NCBI GenBank assembly: GCA_947507965.1
Contig: CANNQU010000016.1
Location: 1-52,269, forward strand
Reading direction: 5' to 3'
Source of the DNA: Bacteroidota bacterium
Lineage (GTDB): Bacteria; Bacteroidota; Bacteroidia; UKL13-3
Length of the DNA stretch: 52,269 nucleotides
The position numbers and the translations under genes are program-made. This document shows positions 27,598 through 37,818 of the stretch, in pieces. The notes beneath the pieces were generated by a model that was not told where the DNA came from, did no database searches, and was given only the letters and a program-made list of their open reading frames with translations. Within the stretch, counting starts at the first letter, position 1; each line of letters begins with the position of its first letter.

Positions 27598-28560
27598 ATG
27601 AGCATCTACAAACCATCGATTCCATGCATCGATTTGAATTTATTTATGCATGGCTCTGCAAAAGAAAAAAGCGCATTCGTGCAGGATTTAGGAAACGCCT
27701 TTGAAACGATTGGCTTTGTGGCTGTTAAGAACCATCTGTTGAGCGATGAACTAACCCAAAAACTGTATGAAAGTGCAAGAACTTTTTTCCAGTTAACGAG
27801 TGAAACAAAACAACAATATGAAATAGAAGGCCTTCACGGACAACGAGGATATACTTCTTTTGGAAAAGAACATGCCAAAGGGCATACCTCAGGCGACCTA
27901 AAAGAATTCTGGCACTTTGGCCAGGATGTGCCTTACGAAGTGGTTGTTGAAAGAAACGACTACCCTCAAAACATACTGGTAAAAGAGGTGCCCGAATTTA
28001 ATACCGCTGGCCTTGAAGCCTATATGCATCTTGAAAAAACAGGCGTTTATTTGCTTCGGGCTATTGCCCTCTATTTGGGTTTAGATGAGTTTTATTTCGA
28101 CGCTAAGGTTGAATATGGGCAGAGCATACTTCGACCGATACATTATGGTCCTATATTGGGGGAGCCGATTGAGGCCGTTCGTGCCGCTGCACATGAAGAT
28201 ATTAATTTGATTACCTTACTTATCGGTGCCAGCGCCGATGGCCTGGAGGTGCTTAACAAAAAGGAAGAATGGATTAAGGTAACGGCCCTGCCCGAGCAGC
28301 TAATTTGCAATGTGGGTGATATGTTACAACGCCTTACCAATAATAAGCTAAAATCAACCACGCACCGTGTGGTAAATCCACCTCGGCAGCAATGGGATAC
28401 GTCGAGATATAGCATCCCTTTTTTTATGCATCCAAGAAGTAATATGAGTTTGGCCTGTTTGCCTTCTTGCATAAACCCAGAAAACCAAAAACAATATGAA
28501 GATTGCACAGCCGGGCAATTTTTAAATGAACGTTTGAGTGAAATTGGGCTGAAGAAATAA
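27598..28560 (+). CDS. Isopenicillin N synthase-family 2OG-Fe(II) oxygenase
   Basis: A 320-residue non-haem iron oxygenase with the DIOX_N N-terminal domain (IPCIDLNLF, then GFVAVKNHLL) and the catalytic double-stranded beta-helix. The iron facial triad is visible: His199 and Asp201 in AAHEDINLITLL and His256 in STTHRVVNPP; Arg270 in TSRYSIPFF would bind 2-oxoglutarate. The substrate is unknown; such single genes often hydroxylate small metabolites. It is followed 68 bp later by menB with its own promoter box, so linkage to menaquinone synthesis is not implied. Confidence 0.92.
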   Translation: MSIYKPSIPCIDLNLFMHGSAKEKSAFVQDLGNAFETIGFVAVKNHLLSDELTQKLYESARTFFQLTSETKQQYEIEGLHGQRGYTSFGKEHAKGHTSGDLKEFWHFGQDVPYEVVVERNDYPQNILVKEVPEFNTAGLEAYMHLEKTGVYLLRAIALYLGLDEFYFDAKVEYGQSILRPIHYGPILGEPIEAVRAAAHEDINLITLLIGASADGLEVLNKKEEWIKVTALPEQLICNVGDMLQRLTNNKLKSTTHRVVNPPRQQWDTSRYSIPFFMHPRSNMSLACLPSCINPENQKQYEDCTAGQFLNERLSEIGLKK

Positions 28561-28589
28561 ATATTTTTTCTAAGCAAGTGCCGATCACT

Positions 28590-28597
28590 TAAATTTG
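28590..28597 (+). promoter_or_regulatory. Promoter -7 box TAAATTTG of menB
   Basis: Exact TAnnTTTG match 31 bp upstream of the menB ATG at 28629. Confidence 0.6.
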
Positions 28598-28628
28598 TAG
28601 TCTGTAAAATAAAAGATATACGAAGCCA

Positions 28629-29453
28629 ATGCAATTAAAATACGCCTGGAAAACAATAAAACAATACGAAGAAATCAAGTTCGATTTTTTTGAAGGCATC
28701 GCCAAAATTAGTATCAATCGCCCGGAGAAGCACAATGCCTTTACGCCTCTCACCGTAAAGGAAATGAGCGAAGCCATGGAACTTGCTCGTCAGGATGAAC
28801 GCGTGGGGGTGGTAATTTTAACAGGCGAAGGAGGCAAAGCCTTTTGTAGTGGAGGCGATCAAAGTGTGCGTGGGGATGGTGGCTACGTAGGTAAAGATGG
28901 GGTGCCACGCCTCAATGTGCTTGATCTACAAATGCAGATACGCCGAATTCCGAAACCCGTGGTTGCGATGGTGGCTGGTTGGGCTATTGGCGGAGGGCAT
29001 GTTCTGCATGTGATTTGTGACCTAAGTATTGCGGCCGAAAATGCCCGTTTCGGACAAACAGGCCCCATGGTTGGAAGTTTCGATGGTGGTTTTGGGGCCG
29101 GTTATTTGGCACGTGTGGTAGGACAAAAGAAAGCCCGTGAAATATGGTTTTTATGCGATCAATACGATGCGAAGGATGCCTTAGAAATGGGACTGGTTAA
29201 CAAAGTAGTTCCATTAGAGATGCTCGAGGAAACCACTGTGGCATGGTGTAAAAAAATGTTAGAGAAAAGCCCCATCGCTTTACGTATGATTAAGTCGGCG
29301 TTTAATGCAGAGCTCGACGGACAAGCAGGTATACAGCAACTGGCAGGTGATGCCACATTATTGTATTATTTGAGTGAAGAAGCGAAAGAAGGAAAAAATT
29401 CCTTCCTCGAAAAACGCAAGCCCGACTTTAGTAAGTTTCCAAAGTTTCCGTAG
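28629..29453 (+). CDS. menB: 1,4-dihydroxy-2-naphthoyl-CoA synthase
   Basis: A 274-residue crotonase-fold enzyme that closes the second ring of the menaquinone naphthoquinone from o-succinylbenzoyl-CoA. Diagnostic MenB features are [15 protein letters not shown], the oxyanion-hole [19 protein letters not shown], and [15 protein letters not shown]. The C-terminal [13 protein letters not shown] is also typical. This indicates respiration with menaquinone, normal for Bacteroidota. Other men genes are not in this window. Confidence 0.96.
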   Translation: MQLKYAWKTIKQYEEIKFDFFEGIAKISINRPEKHNAFTPLTVKEMSEAMELARQDERVGVVILTGEGGKAFCSGGDQSVRGDGGYVGKDGVPRLNVLDLQMQIRRIPKPVVAMVAGWAIGGGHVLHVICDLSIAAENARFGQTGPMVGSFDGGFGAGYLARVVGQKKAREIWFLCDQYDAKDALEMGLVNKVVPLEMLEETTVAWCKKMLEKSPIALRMIKSAFNAELDGQAGIQQLAGDATLLYYLSEEAKEGKNSFLEKRKPDFSKFPKFP

Positions 29454-29566
29454 TCTTTAATTCTAAAATTTGGAGATTTAGTAAAACTTACGATCGTCGA
29501 GGTCTTCTTTTTGAAAACCAGCATAACCATACGCTATATACCTTTTACCTGAAGCTATTTCAAGAA

Positions 29567-31051
29567 TCAAAAACCCAACTCCTGAACCAATACTTTCTTG
29601 AACAACGAATCTAAATTGCTGTTTCCATTGAGCCGTTCTAAGGGCATGGAAAGAAAAATAAAATTGGTTTGGTTGCTGGTAGCATCAACACGTTTCGTAC
29701 AAACTACCGATGGGCCTGTCCAGGTTACCGGACCGGAAGTGGTACTTACAATCAACTCGCCGGTGTAAACATCAATGAATTGGGCCGAACCATTATCAAT
29801 TGCTTTCAAAAAGGGCCTCGCCGAACTGATAATACTAGTTGACTTTAGGATCGGATAGCCCGCAATTAAGGGCTGCATGAGGGCGCTATTGTTCATTCTA
29901 AATATTCCCATGGTATCCGGAATAAGCTCCTTAATAGGTGTAAAATCGAGTAAAGCCGACTGCTCATAAAAAAATGGAGAGAAGTTAACCGCCATGAATA
30001 TCCTGCCGTTATTCGCTAAAAAGTCGCCTAAACTACGCTGGGCAAAACCGAGTGAAACAGAATCATTATCACTGAACCACACTATTTTATCGAAAAATTT
30101 AAGCACTTTGTTCTGTGTAAAATAATCGGCGGAAAGCTCATCATAGTTATTATTGTTTTTTACAAATGCATTTAAGGTGTCGAAAACCAATATGCCGGCA
30201 CGCTGCATATTCGATTGAAACAGGGTCAACTTCGAAGGGGTAAATGGAGAGGTAGCATTCACCACCAATATTTTATTCAAAGGCTTCTTACAATAAAAGG
30301 TATTGGAGGCCGAAGCATTGGATTTCGCCCCTACCTTATCAACGGCACGCACATACAATACGTTATTACTATTAAGTTTCAGCCCTTTAATTTCTATACT
30401 TAACTTTTGGTTGGTGCCCGAATACACCTCACAATTGGGCGAATTGCTTAACACCTCTTTAGCAACAAAAGCTGCTTGCGTTATCGAGGACGTTAAAATA
30501 TACGGGGCCGCAAGGGTATCATTAAAGAATAATTCAAAATGATCCAAATTGTTTTCCCCATCAGGGTCGGAGGCATTCCAATAAAAACGAAAAGCTGGAA
30601 ATGTTTTACTGGTATTCTTTGAAGGGAATAAAGCGGTTCCTGCGGGTATAAAAACACTACAGATCGGAGGAGAATTTTTAACCGGGTATATTAATGAAGC
30701 CGGGGTTTGATCCTTTAAACCTTGATTGTCTATTGCACGAACGCTAAAGTTAAAATTGGCTGTATCGCTTCCTGCCGGCAGCGCGAGAGTGAAAAGGCTG
30801 TCTTGTTGCGTAGTATAAATCCAGGTGCTGCCATCGAAAGAAAATTCAAAGCCTTTGACGAACCCATCTCGGTCATCGCCCCACCAAGTAATTTTTATTT
30901 GTGAAATAAAACGGGTGTCACCCGCTCGTATTATCGTATCGACTACCGTATGCGTTTCAGGGGCCTCATTTTCTAGGGTCTTGCCCATAAAATCCTTTTT
31001 GCAGGCGAACATCGTCCAGGCACACAGTATAGAAAGTAATAGGATTCGCAT
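29567..31051 (-). CDS. Large lipoprotein with Ig/Fn3-like N-terminus
   Basis: A 494-residue lipoprotein (signal MRILLLSILCAWTMFAC, Cys17). After a short linker come two beta-rich domains: ITWWGDDRDGFVKGFEFSFDG (about 48-130) and FRFYWNASDPDGENNLDHFELF (about 150-245). These DxDG-containing strands resemble Bacteroidota surface Ig-like domains. The C-terminal half (about 260-480, NKILVVNATSPFTPSKL) looks like an alpha/beta domain possibly related to glutamine-amidotransferase-like folds. The role is unknown. Confidence 0.75.
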   Translation of the reverse strand: MRILLLSILCAWTMFACKKDFMGKTLENEAPETHTVVDTIIRAGDTRFISQIKITWWGDDRDGFVKGFEFSFDGSTWIYTTQQDSLFTLALPAGSDTANFNFSVRAIDNQGLKDQTPASLIYPVKNSPPICSVFIPAGTALFPSKNTSKTFPAFRFYWNASDPDGENNLDHFELFFNDTLAAPYILTSSITQAAFVAKEVLSNSPNCEVYSGTNQKLSIEIKGLKLNSNNVLYVRAVDKVGAKSNASASNTFYCKKPLNKILVVNATSPFTPSKLTLFQSNMQRAGILVFDTLNAFVKNNNNYDELSADYFTQNKVLKFFDKIVWFSDNDSVSLGFAQRSLGDFLANNGRIFMAVNFSPFFYEQSALLDFTPIKELIPDTMGIFRMNNSALMQPLIAGYPILKSTSIISSARPFLKAIDNGSAQFIDVYTGELIVSTTSGPVTWTGPSVVCTKRVDATSNQTNFIFLSMPLERLNGNSNLDSLFKKVLVQELGF

Positions 31052-31100
31052 GAGGTGGTAAAAATAATCAAAATATTTGCAGTTGTATTGCCTCGGTAAT

Positions 31101-31235
31101 TTATTTGCGCATTTTATCCTTCTGCGAGATGGGGTTGGCGTTATTTTTAGTATCCCGACGATCGTGAATTTTTACGATCAGACCGTATTCATTGAACATT
31201 TTTTTTATACCTTCGCGCCAAGAAATGGGGATCAC
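31101..31235 (-). CDS. Possible small basic protein
   Basis: A 44-residue open frame from GTG 31235 (or 32 residues from ATG 31199), ending VKIHDRRDTKNNANPISQKD-KMRK, a charged tail that looks protein-like. Upstream in frame lies a hydrophobic stretch (ELFLGLITYSGIANYVIPISW) that lacks a canonical start. It lies between the large lipoprotein and the divergent aconitase gene. Could be a true small protein, the end of a decayed gene or chance. Confidence 0.25.
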   Translation of the reverse strand: MIPISWREGIKKMFNEYGLIVKIHDRRDTKNNANPISQKDKMRK

Positions 31236-31333
31236 GTAATTCGCAATACCTGAATACGTTATAAGCCCTAGAAATAATTCGGATGACGTTCATACCATTT
31301 TTTTATTCGATATCTTAAAACGTAATTTATACC

Positions 31334-33595
31334 ATGTTTGATTTAGATTTAATTCAAAAAGTTTATGCCCAATACGCAGCAAAAGTAGATGCTGCACGCA
31401 CCTTATCGGGTAAAGCCCTCACCTTAACCGAGAAAGTTTTATACGCTCATTTATCGCATCATTTGCCCAATGAAGCGTATGGTCGTGGTGAAAATTATGT
31501 GGAATTTTCCCCTGACAGAGTAGCGATGCAAGATGCAACGGCCCAGATGGCCTTACTTCAATTTATGCAAGCAGGAAAATCTCAAGTGGCCGTTCCAAGC
31601 ACGGTTCATTGCGATCATCTTATTATTGCCAAAGAGGGTGCCGTAAAAGATTTAGTGGAGGCCAATCAAGAAAACAAAGAAGTCTATGATTTTTTATCGA
31701 GTGTCAGCAACAAATATGGCATTGGATTTTGGAAGCCTGGAGCAGGTATCATACATCAGGTAATTCTTGAAAATTACGCTTTCCCTGGCGGAATGATGAT
31801 AGGAACAGACTCACATACCGTGAATGCCGGCGGATTAGGAATGGTAGCCATTGGTGTAGGTGGTGCCGATGCCGTAGATGTGATGGTGGGGATGGAGTGG
31901 GAATTAAAATTCCCAAAACTTATTGGAGTGAGGCTAACCGGTAAATTAAGTGGTTGGACTTCAGCCAAAGATGTAATATTAAAAGTAGCCGGCATCCTTA
32001 CGGTAAAAGGTGGAACAGGCTGCATTGTTGAGTATTTTGGTCCTGGAGCTGAATCCTTAAGCTGCACGGGTAAAGGTACGATATGCAATATGGGCGCCGA
32101 AATAGGTGCAACAACTTCTATTTTTGGCTACGACGACAGTATGCGTAGATATTTAAACATCACGGGCCGAAGTGAAGTGGTTCAGGCTGCTGATGAAGTA
32201 GCTCCTTATTTAACTGCTGATCCTGAAGTTTATGAGAATCCGGAACGCTATTTTGACCAGCTTATCGAAATTAATTTATCGACACTAGAACCCCATATTA
32301 ATGGGCCTTTTACACCCGATTTAGCTTGGCCGTTAAGTAAATTTGCAGCAGCAGTCAAAGAAAATAATTGGCCCGAAAAACTAGACGTCGGCTTAATTGG
32401 CAGCTGTACCAACTCCAGCTATGAAGATATTTCGCGTGCCGCTTCATTAGCACAGCAAGCCATTGATAAGCATCTCATTGCCAAAAGTGAGTACACCATT
32501 ACCCCAGGTAGCGAACAAGTACGTTTCACCGTAGAACGTGATGGCTACCTTGATACTTTCGGTAAAATGGGAGGCGTTGTTTTAGCCAATGCTTGCGGCC
32601 CCTGTATAGGACAATGGAGCCGCCATAACGCAGATAAAGGTGAGAAAAATTCGATCATCACTTCATTCAACCGTAACTTTGCCAAACGTGCAGATGGCAA
32701 CCCCAATACCCATGCTTTTGTTGCCTCACCAGAAATCGTTACAGCACTAGCTATCGCCGGCCGATTAACGTTCAACCCGTTAACCGATACCCTTACCAAC
32801 GCCAAAGGGGAAGAAGTAAGGTTGGATGAGCCGAAAGGATATGAACTGCCCGCAAGAGGATTTGAAGTAAAAGATGCCGGTTTTCAAGCACCTGCTGCCG
32901 ATGGCCGTACCGTAACCATAAAAGTAAGTGAAACAAGCGATAGATTGCAACTATTACAACCGTTTCAAAAATGGGACGGAAAGGATTTGAAAGGGTTGAA
33001 ACTCCTCATTAAAGCCAAAGGAAAATGCACTACCGACCATATTTCTATGGCAGGCAAATGGTTGAAATTTAGAGGCCATTTGGATAATATTAGCAATAAT
33101 ATGCTTATTGGTGCCACCAATTTCTTCAATGATAAAGCCGACTGCGTGAAAAACCAGCTGAATGGCAACTATGAAGGCGTGCCCGTGGTAGCGCGTCAGT
33201 ATAAGGCGGCAGGCTACTATAGTATGGTTGTTGGTGACGAAAACTATGGGGAAGGCTCTTCCAGAGAGCATGCCGCTATGGAGCCTCGTTTCTTGGGAGC
33301 ACGAGTGGTTTTGGTGCGTAGCTTTGCTCGTATTCATGAAACCAATTTGAAGAAACAAGGGATGATTGCCGTTACCTTCGCCAATAAAGAAGACTACAAC
33401 AAGATACTTGAAAATGACACCTTTGATATTCTTGGTCTTGAGCATTTCGACACCTCAAAACCATTGCAGGCTGTAATACATCATGAAGATGGAACAAAAG
33501 AAGAAATACCATTAAACCATACCTATAACGCGAATCAATTTGAATGGTTTAAAGCTGGTAGTGCCTTGAATTTGATCAAGCAGAAAAACACCTAG
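31334..33595 (+). CDS. acn: Aconitate hydratase (mitochondrial-type)
   Basis: A 753-residue aconitase converting citrate to isocitrate in the TCA cycle. Its 4Fe-4S cysteines appear in [13 protein letters not shown] and [11 protein letters not shown], and substrate and swivel-domain motifs include [14 protein letters not shown] and [16 protein letters not shown]. Length and domain order match the mitochondrial-type aconitase that Bacteroidota use rather than AcnB. An intrinsic terminator lies at 33667-33697. Confidence 0.96.
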   Translation: MFDLDLIQKVYAQYAAKVDAARTLSGKALTLTEKVLYAHLSHHLPNEAYGRGENYVEFSPDRVAMQDATAQMALLQFMQAGKSQVAVPSTVHCDHLIIAKEGAVKDLVEANQENKEVYDFLSSVSNKYGIGFWKPGAGIIHQVILENYAFPGGMMIGTDSHTVNAGGLGMVAIGVGGADAVDVMVGMEWELKFPKLIGVRLTGKLSGWTSAKDVILKVAGILTVKGGTGCIVEYFGPGAESLSCTGKGTICNMGAEIGATTSIFGYDDSMRRYLNITGRSEVVQAADEVAPYLTADPEVYENPERYFDQLIEINLSTLEPHINGPFTPDLAWPLSKFAAAVKENNWPEKLDVGLIGSCTNSSYEDISRAASLAQQAIDKHLIAKSEYTITPGSEQVRFTVERDGYLDTFGKMGGVVLANACGPCIGQWSRHNADKGEKNSIITSFNRNFAKRADGNPNTHAFVASPEIVTALAIAGRLTFNPLTDTLTNAKGEEVRLDEPKGYELPARGFEVKDAGFQAPAADGRTVTIKVSETSDRLQLLQPFQKWDGKDLKGLKLLIKAKGKCTTDHISMAGKWLKFRGHLDNISNNMLIGATNFFNDKADCVKNQLNGNYEGVPVVARQYKAAGYYSMVVGDENYGEGSSREHAAMEPRFLGARVVLVRSFARIHETNLKKQGMIAVTFANKEDYNKILENDTFDILGLEHFDTSKPLQAVIHHEDGTKEEIPLNHTYNANQFEWFKAGSALNLIKQKNT

Positions 33596-33666
33596 ACCCG
33601 ATATTATAATCGAAAAAAAGCGCACCGCTTCACTTCCAGGTGTCGATTTTAATCCTATCCCTTTAT

Positions 33667-33697
33667 AAGCCTTCCGATTTTCGGAGGGCTTTTATTT
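33667..33697 (+). terminator. Intrinsic terminator after aconitase
   Basis: Eleven-base stem AAGCCTTCCGA with TCGGAGGGCTT (one wobble), three-base loop, followed by TTATTTT. Confidence 0.85.
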
Positions 33698-33807
33698 TAA
33701 TTGAATTTTGCTATTCAGAAAACAAATTAAATAAGCATTATTTTCTTAAATATTAATTGTTAATAGAGCAAAAGACAATAATTTTAATTTATACAGGATA
33801 ATATTAC

Positions 33808-33815
33808 TATATTTG
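33808..33815 (+). promoter_or_regulatory. Promoter -7 box TATATTTG of arginine operon
   Basis: Exact TAnnTTTG match 42 bp before the GNAT ATG (33858) in a very A/T-rich region after the aconitase terminator. It probably drives the eight-gene arginine operon. Confidence 0.65.
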
Positions 33816-33857
33816 CTTTTTAATATAGAAATAAAACCTTTTAAAACTTATTTAATA

Positions 33858-34448
33858 ATGAATCATTTGTTATTTCGTGTAGTAATTGCAAACGAACAAC
33901 ATCTCCAGTTTGCTGAATCGATTTGTGCTGAAATGGAAACCTCATCAAAACAAAGAGGGACGGGCATTTCGAAACGATCACCGGAACAAATCAGTTACTA
34001 TATTTTAGCCGGTAAAGCAGTTATTGCATTAACGCAATCGGGTGAATGGGCCGGATTTTGTTATATCGAGTCGTGGGATAATGATGAATACATATCAAAC
34101 TCAGGACTCATTGTGGCCCCTTCGTTTCGTCAGAGTGGATTAGCTCGTAAAATCAAAACTAAGATTTTCAAATTGTCGCGCATGAAATTCCCTGATGCGA
34201 AAATATTTGGTTTAACAACCAGTTCTGCGGTAATGAAAATAAACTCGTTGTTGGGATACGTGCCCGTAGTATATTCGGAATTAACTACGGAAGAAAAATT
34301 TTGGGATGGATGCAGCAGCTGTGTTAATTATGAAATTCTTCAGAGCAAAGGTAAAAGAAACTGCCTGTGTACGGCCATGCTCTTCGACCCCATGATTCAT
34401 ACCAATGAAATTGTTTTATCGCAACCTATAACGGAGCAAGCATCATGA
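33858..34448 (+). CDS. GNAT acyltransferase of arginine pathway (ArgA-role)
   Basis: A 196-residue GNAT-fold protein starting MNHLLFRVVIANEQHLQFAE. The acyl-CoA-binding signature APSFRQSGLARKI is near residue 92, and a Cys-rich end (GCSSC...NCLC) is conspicuous. It leads the arginine operon and overlaps argG by the ATGA tetramer, so it probably provides the first step, N-acylation of glutamate, normally done by ArgA. Which acyl group is used is not visible; the pathway's carbamoyltransferase suggests succinyl. The frame opens at 33813, but the Met at 33858 fits the promoter and family. Confidence 0.8.
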   Translation: MNHLLFRVVIANEQHLQFAESICAEMETSSKQRGTGISKRSPEQISYYILAGKAVIALTQSGEWAGFCYIESWDNDEYISNSGLIVAPSFRQSGLARKIKTKIFKLSRMKFPDAKIFGLTTSSAVMKINSLLGYVPVVYSELTTEEKFWDGCSSCVNYEILQSKGKRNCLCTAMLFDPMIHTNEIVLSQPITEQAS

Positions 34449-35653
34449 CCAACAACAACGTAGTGCTGGCTTTCAGCGGGGGGTTAGACACTTCGTATTG
34501 TGCAATTTACTTATCCAAAATAATGAATTTGGAGGTGCATGCCGTAACCATTAATACCGGTGGTTTTAATGAAACTGAATTAAAAGAAATAAAAGACAGA
34601 GCGCTTTCATTGGGGGTGAAAAGCTATACATGCATTGATGAAACGGATCATTATTACCAAAATTGTATTCGGTATTTGATCTTTGGCAACGTTTTAAAAA
34701 ACAATACCTATCCGCTGTCGGTTAGTGCCGAACGGTTGAATCAAGCCACAGCCATTGCTAACTATGCAAAGAAAATAGAGGCGGCCTATGTAGCCCATGG
34801 AAGTACCGGAGCAGGCAACGATCAGGTACGCTTCGACCTGATTTTCAATATCTTGATTCCTCATATTAAGATCATTACGCCCATCCGCGATTTGAAATTA
34901 TCGCGTGAACAGGAAATGAACTACCTAAAAGAAAATGGAATCGAAATAGATTTCGAGAAAGCAAAATACTCAATCAATAAAGGGCTGTGGGGCACTTCGG
35001 TGGGAGGAAAAGAAACGTTAACATCCAATACTACCTTGCCTGAAGCAGCTTTTCCAACACAACTTACCAGGGAAGACACAGAACAAGTCACCCTAACGTT
35101 TAAAGAAGGTGAACTCGTGGGCATAAACGACCACCTTTTTGCCAATTCGGTTCATGCTATCCAGTATTTGCAAACACAGGCAGCTCCATTTGCTATTGGA
35201 AGAGAGATACATGTTGGCGATACCATCATTGGTATAAAAGGCAGGGTGGGTTTTGAGGCTGCTGCCCCATTAGTTATTATAAAAGCCCATCATGCGCTGG
35301 AAAAACATGTGCTTTCGAAGTGGCAATTATTCTTAAAAGATCAACTGGCTAGCTGGTATGGTAATTGGCTGCACGAAGGACAATTTTTAGACCCTGTGAT
35401 GCGAAATATAGAAGCGTTCTTTTGCGATTCCCAAAAAAATGTAACCGGAAAGGTATTTGTCACATTAGCACCATACCGGTTTATTATCAATGGTATCGAA
35501 TCGAGCCACGATTTGATGTCGGCCAAATTTGGCTCTTATGGCGAAACGAACGAGTCATGGACGGGAGAAGATGTAAAAGGATTTTCCAAAATTTTCGGTA
35601 ATGCCACAGCCATTTTCCATCAAATAAACAACGCAGTAGATACCCCACAATGA
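34445..35653 (+). CDS. argG: Argininosuccinate synthase
   Basis: A 402-residue ATP-dependent enzyme joining citrulline and aspartate. The N-terminal VVLAFSGGLDTSYCAIYL carries the ATP-pyrophosphatase P-loop SGGLDTS, with YVAHGSTGAGNDQVRFD for citrulline and aspartate and ADP-binding regions further on. Length matches the family. It overlaps both neighbours by ATGA tetramers (GNAT at its start, argC at its end), a sign of translational coupling. Confidence 0.97.
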   Translation: MTNNNVVLAFSGGLDTSYCAIYLSKIMNLEVHAVTINTGGFNETELKEIKDRALSLGVKSYTCIDETDHYYQNCIRYLIFGNVLKNNTYPLSVSAERLNQATAIANYAKKIEAAYVAHGSTGAGNDQVRFDLIFNILIPHIKIITPIRDLKLSREQEMNYLKENGIEIDFEKAKYSINKGLWGTSVGGKETLTSNTTLPEAAFPTQLTREDTEQVTLTFKEGELVGINDHLFANSVHAIQYLQTQAAPFAIGREIHVGDTIIGIKGRVGFEAAAPLVIIKAHHALEKHVLSKWQLFLKDQLASWYGNWLHEGQFLDPVMRNIEAFFCDSQKNVTGKVFVTLAPYRFIINGIESSHDLMSAKFGSYGETNESWTGEDVKGFSKIFGNATAIFHQINNAVDTPQ

Positions 35654-36633
35654 AAAAAATAAAGGTTGGAGTGGTGGGTGGTGCCGGCTATACCGGAGGT
35701 GAACTAATTCGGTTGCTCATCAATCATCCCCATGTTGAGATAAGCTTTGTGCAAAGCAGAAGTAACACCAGTAATTTTATTTATGAAGTTCATACCGATT
35801 TATTGGGAGAAACAGATCTGAAATTTTGCGCCTCCCCTACGCAAGAAATTGAGGTGCTTTTTTTATGCCTCGCACATGGAGCATCAACTCAATTTCTTAA
35901 CGAAAACAAGATTAACAACGCCATTAAGATTATTGATTTAAGTCAGGATTTTAGAACCAATACCCAACACCGGGAAGAGCAAAGGGATTTTGTTTATGGC
36001 TTACCTGAATTAAATCGTCAAGAAATTACCACGGCCCATCATATTGCCAATCCAGGCTGCTTTGCTACCACCATTCAGTTGGCGTTATTACCCTTAGCCG
36101 CAGCGCAAATGCTCAATAATGAGGTTCATGTTACGGCCACCACGGGTTCCACCGGTGCCGGACAAGCATTGGTTGAAACATCGCAATTTAGTTGGCGCAC
36201 CAATAACCTATCCTTCTATAAAGCATTTGATCATCAGCATTTAGCAGAAATACGGCAAAGCCTCACCCAGTTACAGCCAAACTTTCACCAAGCCATTAAT
36301 TTCATTCCGCATCGTGGCAATTTCGCTAGAGGCATTTTTGCCACTTGCTATGTTGAGAGCAAACTAAGCATCACCGAGGCCATTATCCTATATGAGAATT
36401 ACTACCAAAATCATCCTTTTGTATTTATCAGTAAAAATAACATCGATTTAAAGCAAGTCGTAAATACCAATAAATGTTTTCTTTACCTAGAGAAACATGG
36501 CCATAATTTATTGATTGCCTGTGCCATCGATAACCTATTGAAAGGGGCTTCTGGGCAAGCAGTACAAAACATGAACTTGCTTTTTGGCCTCGAAGAAACC
36601 ACCGGATTAAAATTAAAAGCTGTTGCATTTTAA
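35650..36633 (+). CDS. argC: N-acyl-gamma-glutamyl-phosphate reductase
   Basis: A 327-residue NADPH-dependent reductase. N-terminal Rossmann motif GVVGGAGYTGGELIRLL; catalytic Cys137 in NPGCFATTIQ; C-terminal KGASGQAVQNMNLLFG. It reduces N-acylglutamyl phosphate to the semialdehyde. The start codon overlaps the argG stop, and argD begins 11 bp after its stop. Confidence 0.96.
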   Translation: MKKIKVGVVGGAGYTGGELIRLLINHPHVEISFVQSRSNTSNFIYEVHTDLLGETDLKFCASPTQEIEVLFLCLAHGASTQFLNENKINNAIKIIDLSQDFRTNTQHREEQRDFVYGLPELNRQEITTAHHIANPGCFATTIQLALLPLAAAQMLNNEVHVTATTGSTGAGQALVETSQFSWRTNNLSFYKAFDHQHLAEIRQSLTQLQPNFHQAINFIPHRGNFARGIFATCYVESKLSITEAIILYENYYQNHPFVFISKNNIDLKQVVNTNKCFLYLEKHGHNLLIACAIDNLLKGASGQAVQNMNLLFGLEETTGLKLKAVAF

Positions 36634-36644
36634 CACCATAACGC

Positions 36645-37790
36645 ATGAATTTATTTGATGTTTACCCCATATTTAATATTACCCCGGTTAAAGCTGAAGG
36701 CAGTTATATATGGGACGAAAAAGGGGAAAAGTATTTGGATCTATACGGGGGACATGCGGTGATTTCAATTGGACATTCGCATCCCTATTATATCCAACAA
36801 ATTACCAATCAAATCAATAAAATCGGATTTTATTCTAACGCAGTAAAAATACCGATTCAAGAAAAGCTAGCCATGAAGCTAGGCCAACGAAGCGGTTATG
36901 AAAATTACCAATTATTTCTGTGCAACTCCGGTGCAGAAGCCAATGAGAATGCGTTTAAGCTGGCTTCGTTTCATACCGGGAGAAAAAAGGTTATCGCCTT
37001 TCGTAACTCATTTCACGGACGAACCTCCTTGGCTGTCGCCGCTACCGACGATAAAACCATCGTTGCCCCGATTAATGAAAGCGATAATATAATATTCTGT
37101 GAATGGAATGAAGAAGACGCATTACATCGAATTTTTTCTACCCATGAAATAGCGGCGGTAATCATTGAAGGAATTCAGGGAATAGGGGGCGTAAATATCC
37201 CATCGCCATCTTTCCTTCAAAAAATAAAATGGTTATGCGATAACGCCGGCGCACTAATGATTTGCGATGAGATACAATCGGGCTATGGACGAAGCGGCAA
37301 ATTCTTTGCGCATCAATGGGCGAATATAAGGCCCGATATAATTACCATTGCAAAAGGTATGGGCAATGGATTTCCAGTTGCCGGGGTGCTCATTCATCCC
37401 AAAATAAAGGCTACCCATGGCCTGCTTGGAACAACCTTTGGTGGCAGCTATTTGGCCTGTACTGCGGCAATCGCCGTACTCGACGTAATGAAGGAGGAAA
37501 ACCTAATGGAGAACGCCTCCATCATGGGTGCTTACTTACTTCATCAATTGAAGGAAATGAAGGGCGTAAAAGAAGTGAGGGGCATTGGGTTAATGCTGGG
37601 AATCGAATTTAATTTTCCTTGTGGCAGCATACGAAGTGAATTATTACACACGCATAAAATATTTACGGGTTCGTCATCCAACAAAAATACGCTGAGGGTG
37701 CTGCCGGCATTAAATATCAAGAAGATGGAAGTCGAGCTGTTTTTAGCGGCACTAAAAAACGTACTGAAAAACCAGATGATGAATGGGTAA
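36645..37790 (+). CDS. argD: N-acylornithine aminotransferase
   Basis: A 381-residue class III PLP aminotransferase. The Schiff-base Lys237 is in TIAKGMGNGFPVAG, and ICDEIQSGYGRSGKFF and CNSGAEANENAFKLA are the PLP and substrate motifs. It makes N-acylornithine. Part of the operon with 11 bp before it and 28 bp after it. Confidence 0.95.
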   Translation: MNLFDVYPIFNITPVKAEGSYIWDEKGEKYLDLYGGHAVISIGHSHPYYIQQITNQINKIGFYSNAVKIPIQEKLAMKLGQRSGYENYQLFLCNSGAEANENAFKLASFHTGRKKVIAFRNSFHGRTSLAVAATDDKTIVAPINESDNIIFCEWNEEDALHRIFSTHEIAAVIIEGIQGIGGVNIPSPSFLQKIKWLCDNAGALMICDEIQSGYGRSGKFFAHQWANIRPDIITIAKGMGNGFPVAGVLIHPKIKATHGLLGTTFGGSYLACTAAIAVLDVMKEENLMENASIMGAYLLHQLKEMKGVKEVRGIGLMLGIEFNFPCGSIRSELLHTHKIFTGSSSNKNTLRVLPALNIKKMEVELFLAALKNVLKNQMMNG

Positions 37791-37818
37791 TTTAAAAAAA
37801 TAAAAACAGTTCTATCAA

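Noticed and set aside
28143-28634. Minus-strand frame of 163 codons over the oxygenase gene
   Set aside because: Antisense to the 2OG oxygenase; composition is typical of a frame shadow.
31160-31190. Short hairpin GATCGT/ACGATC near the aconitase gene
   Set aside because: A 6-bp stem without a T tract; too weak for a terminator and falls in a possible small frame.
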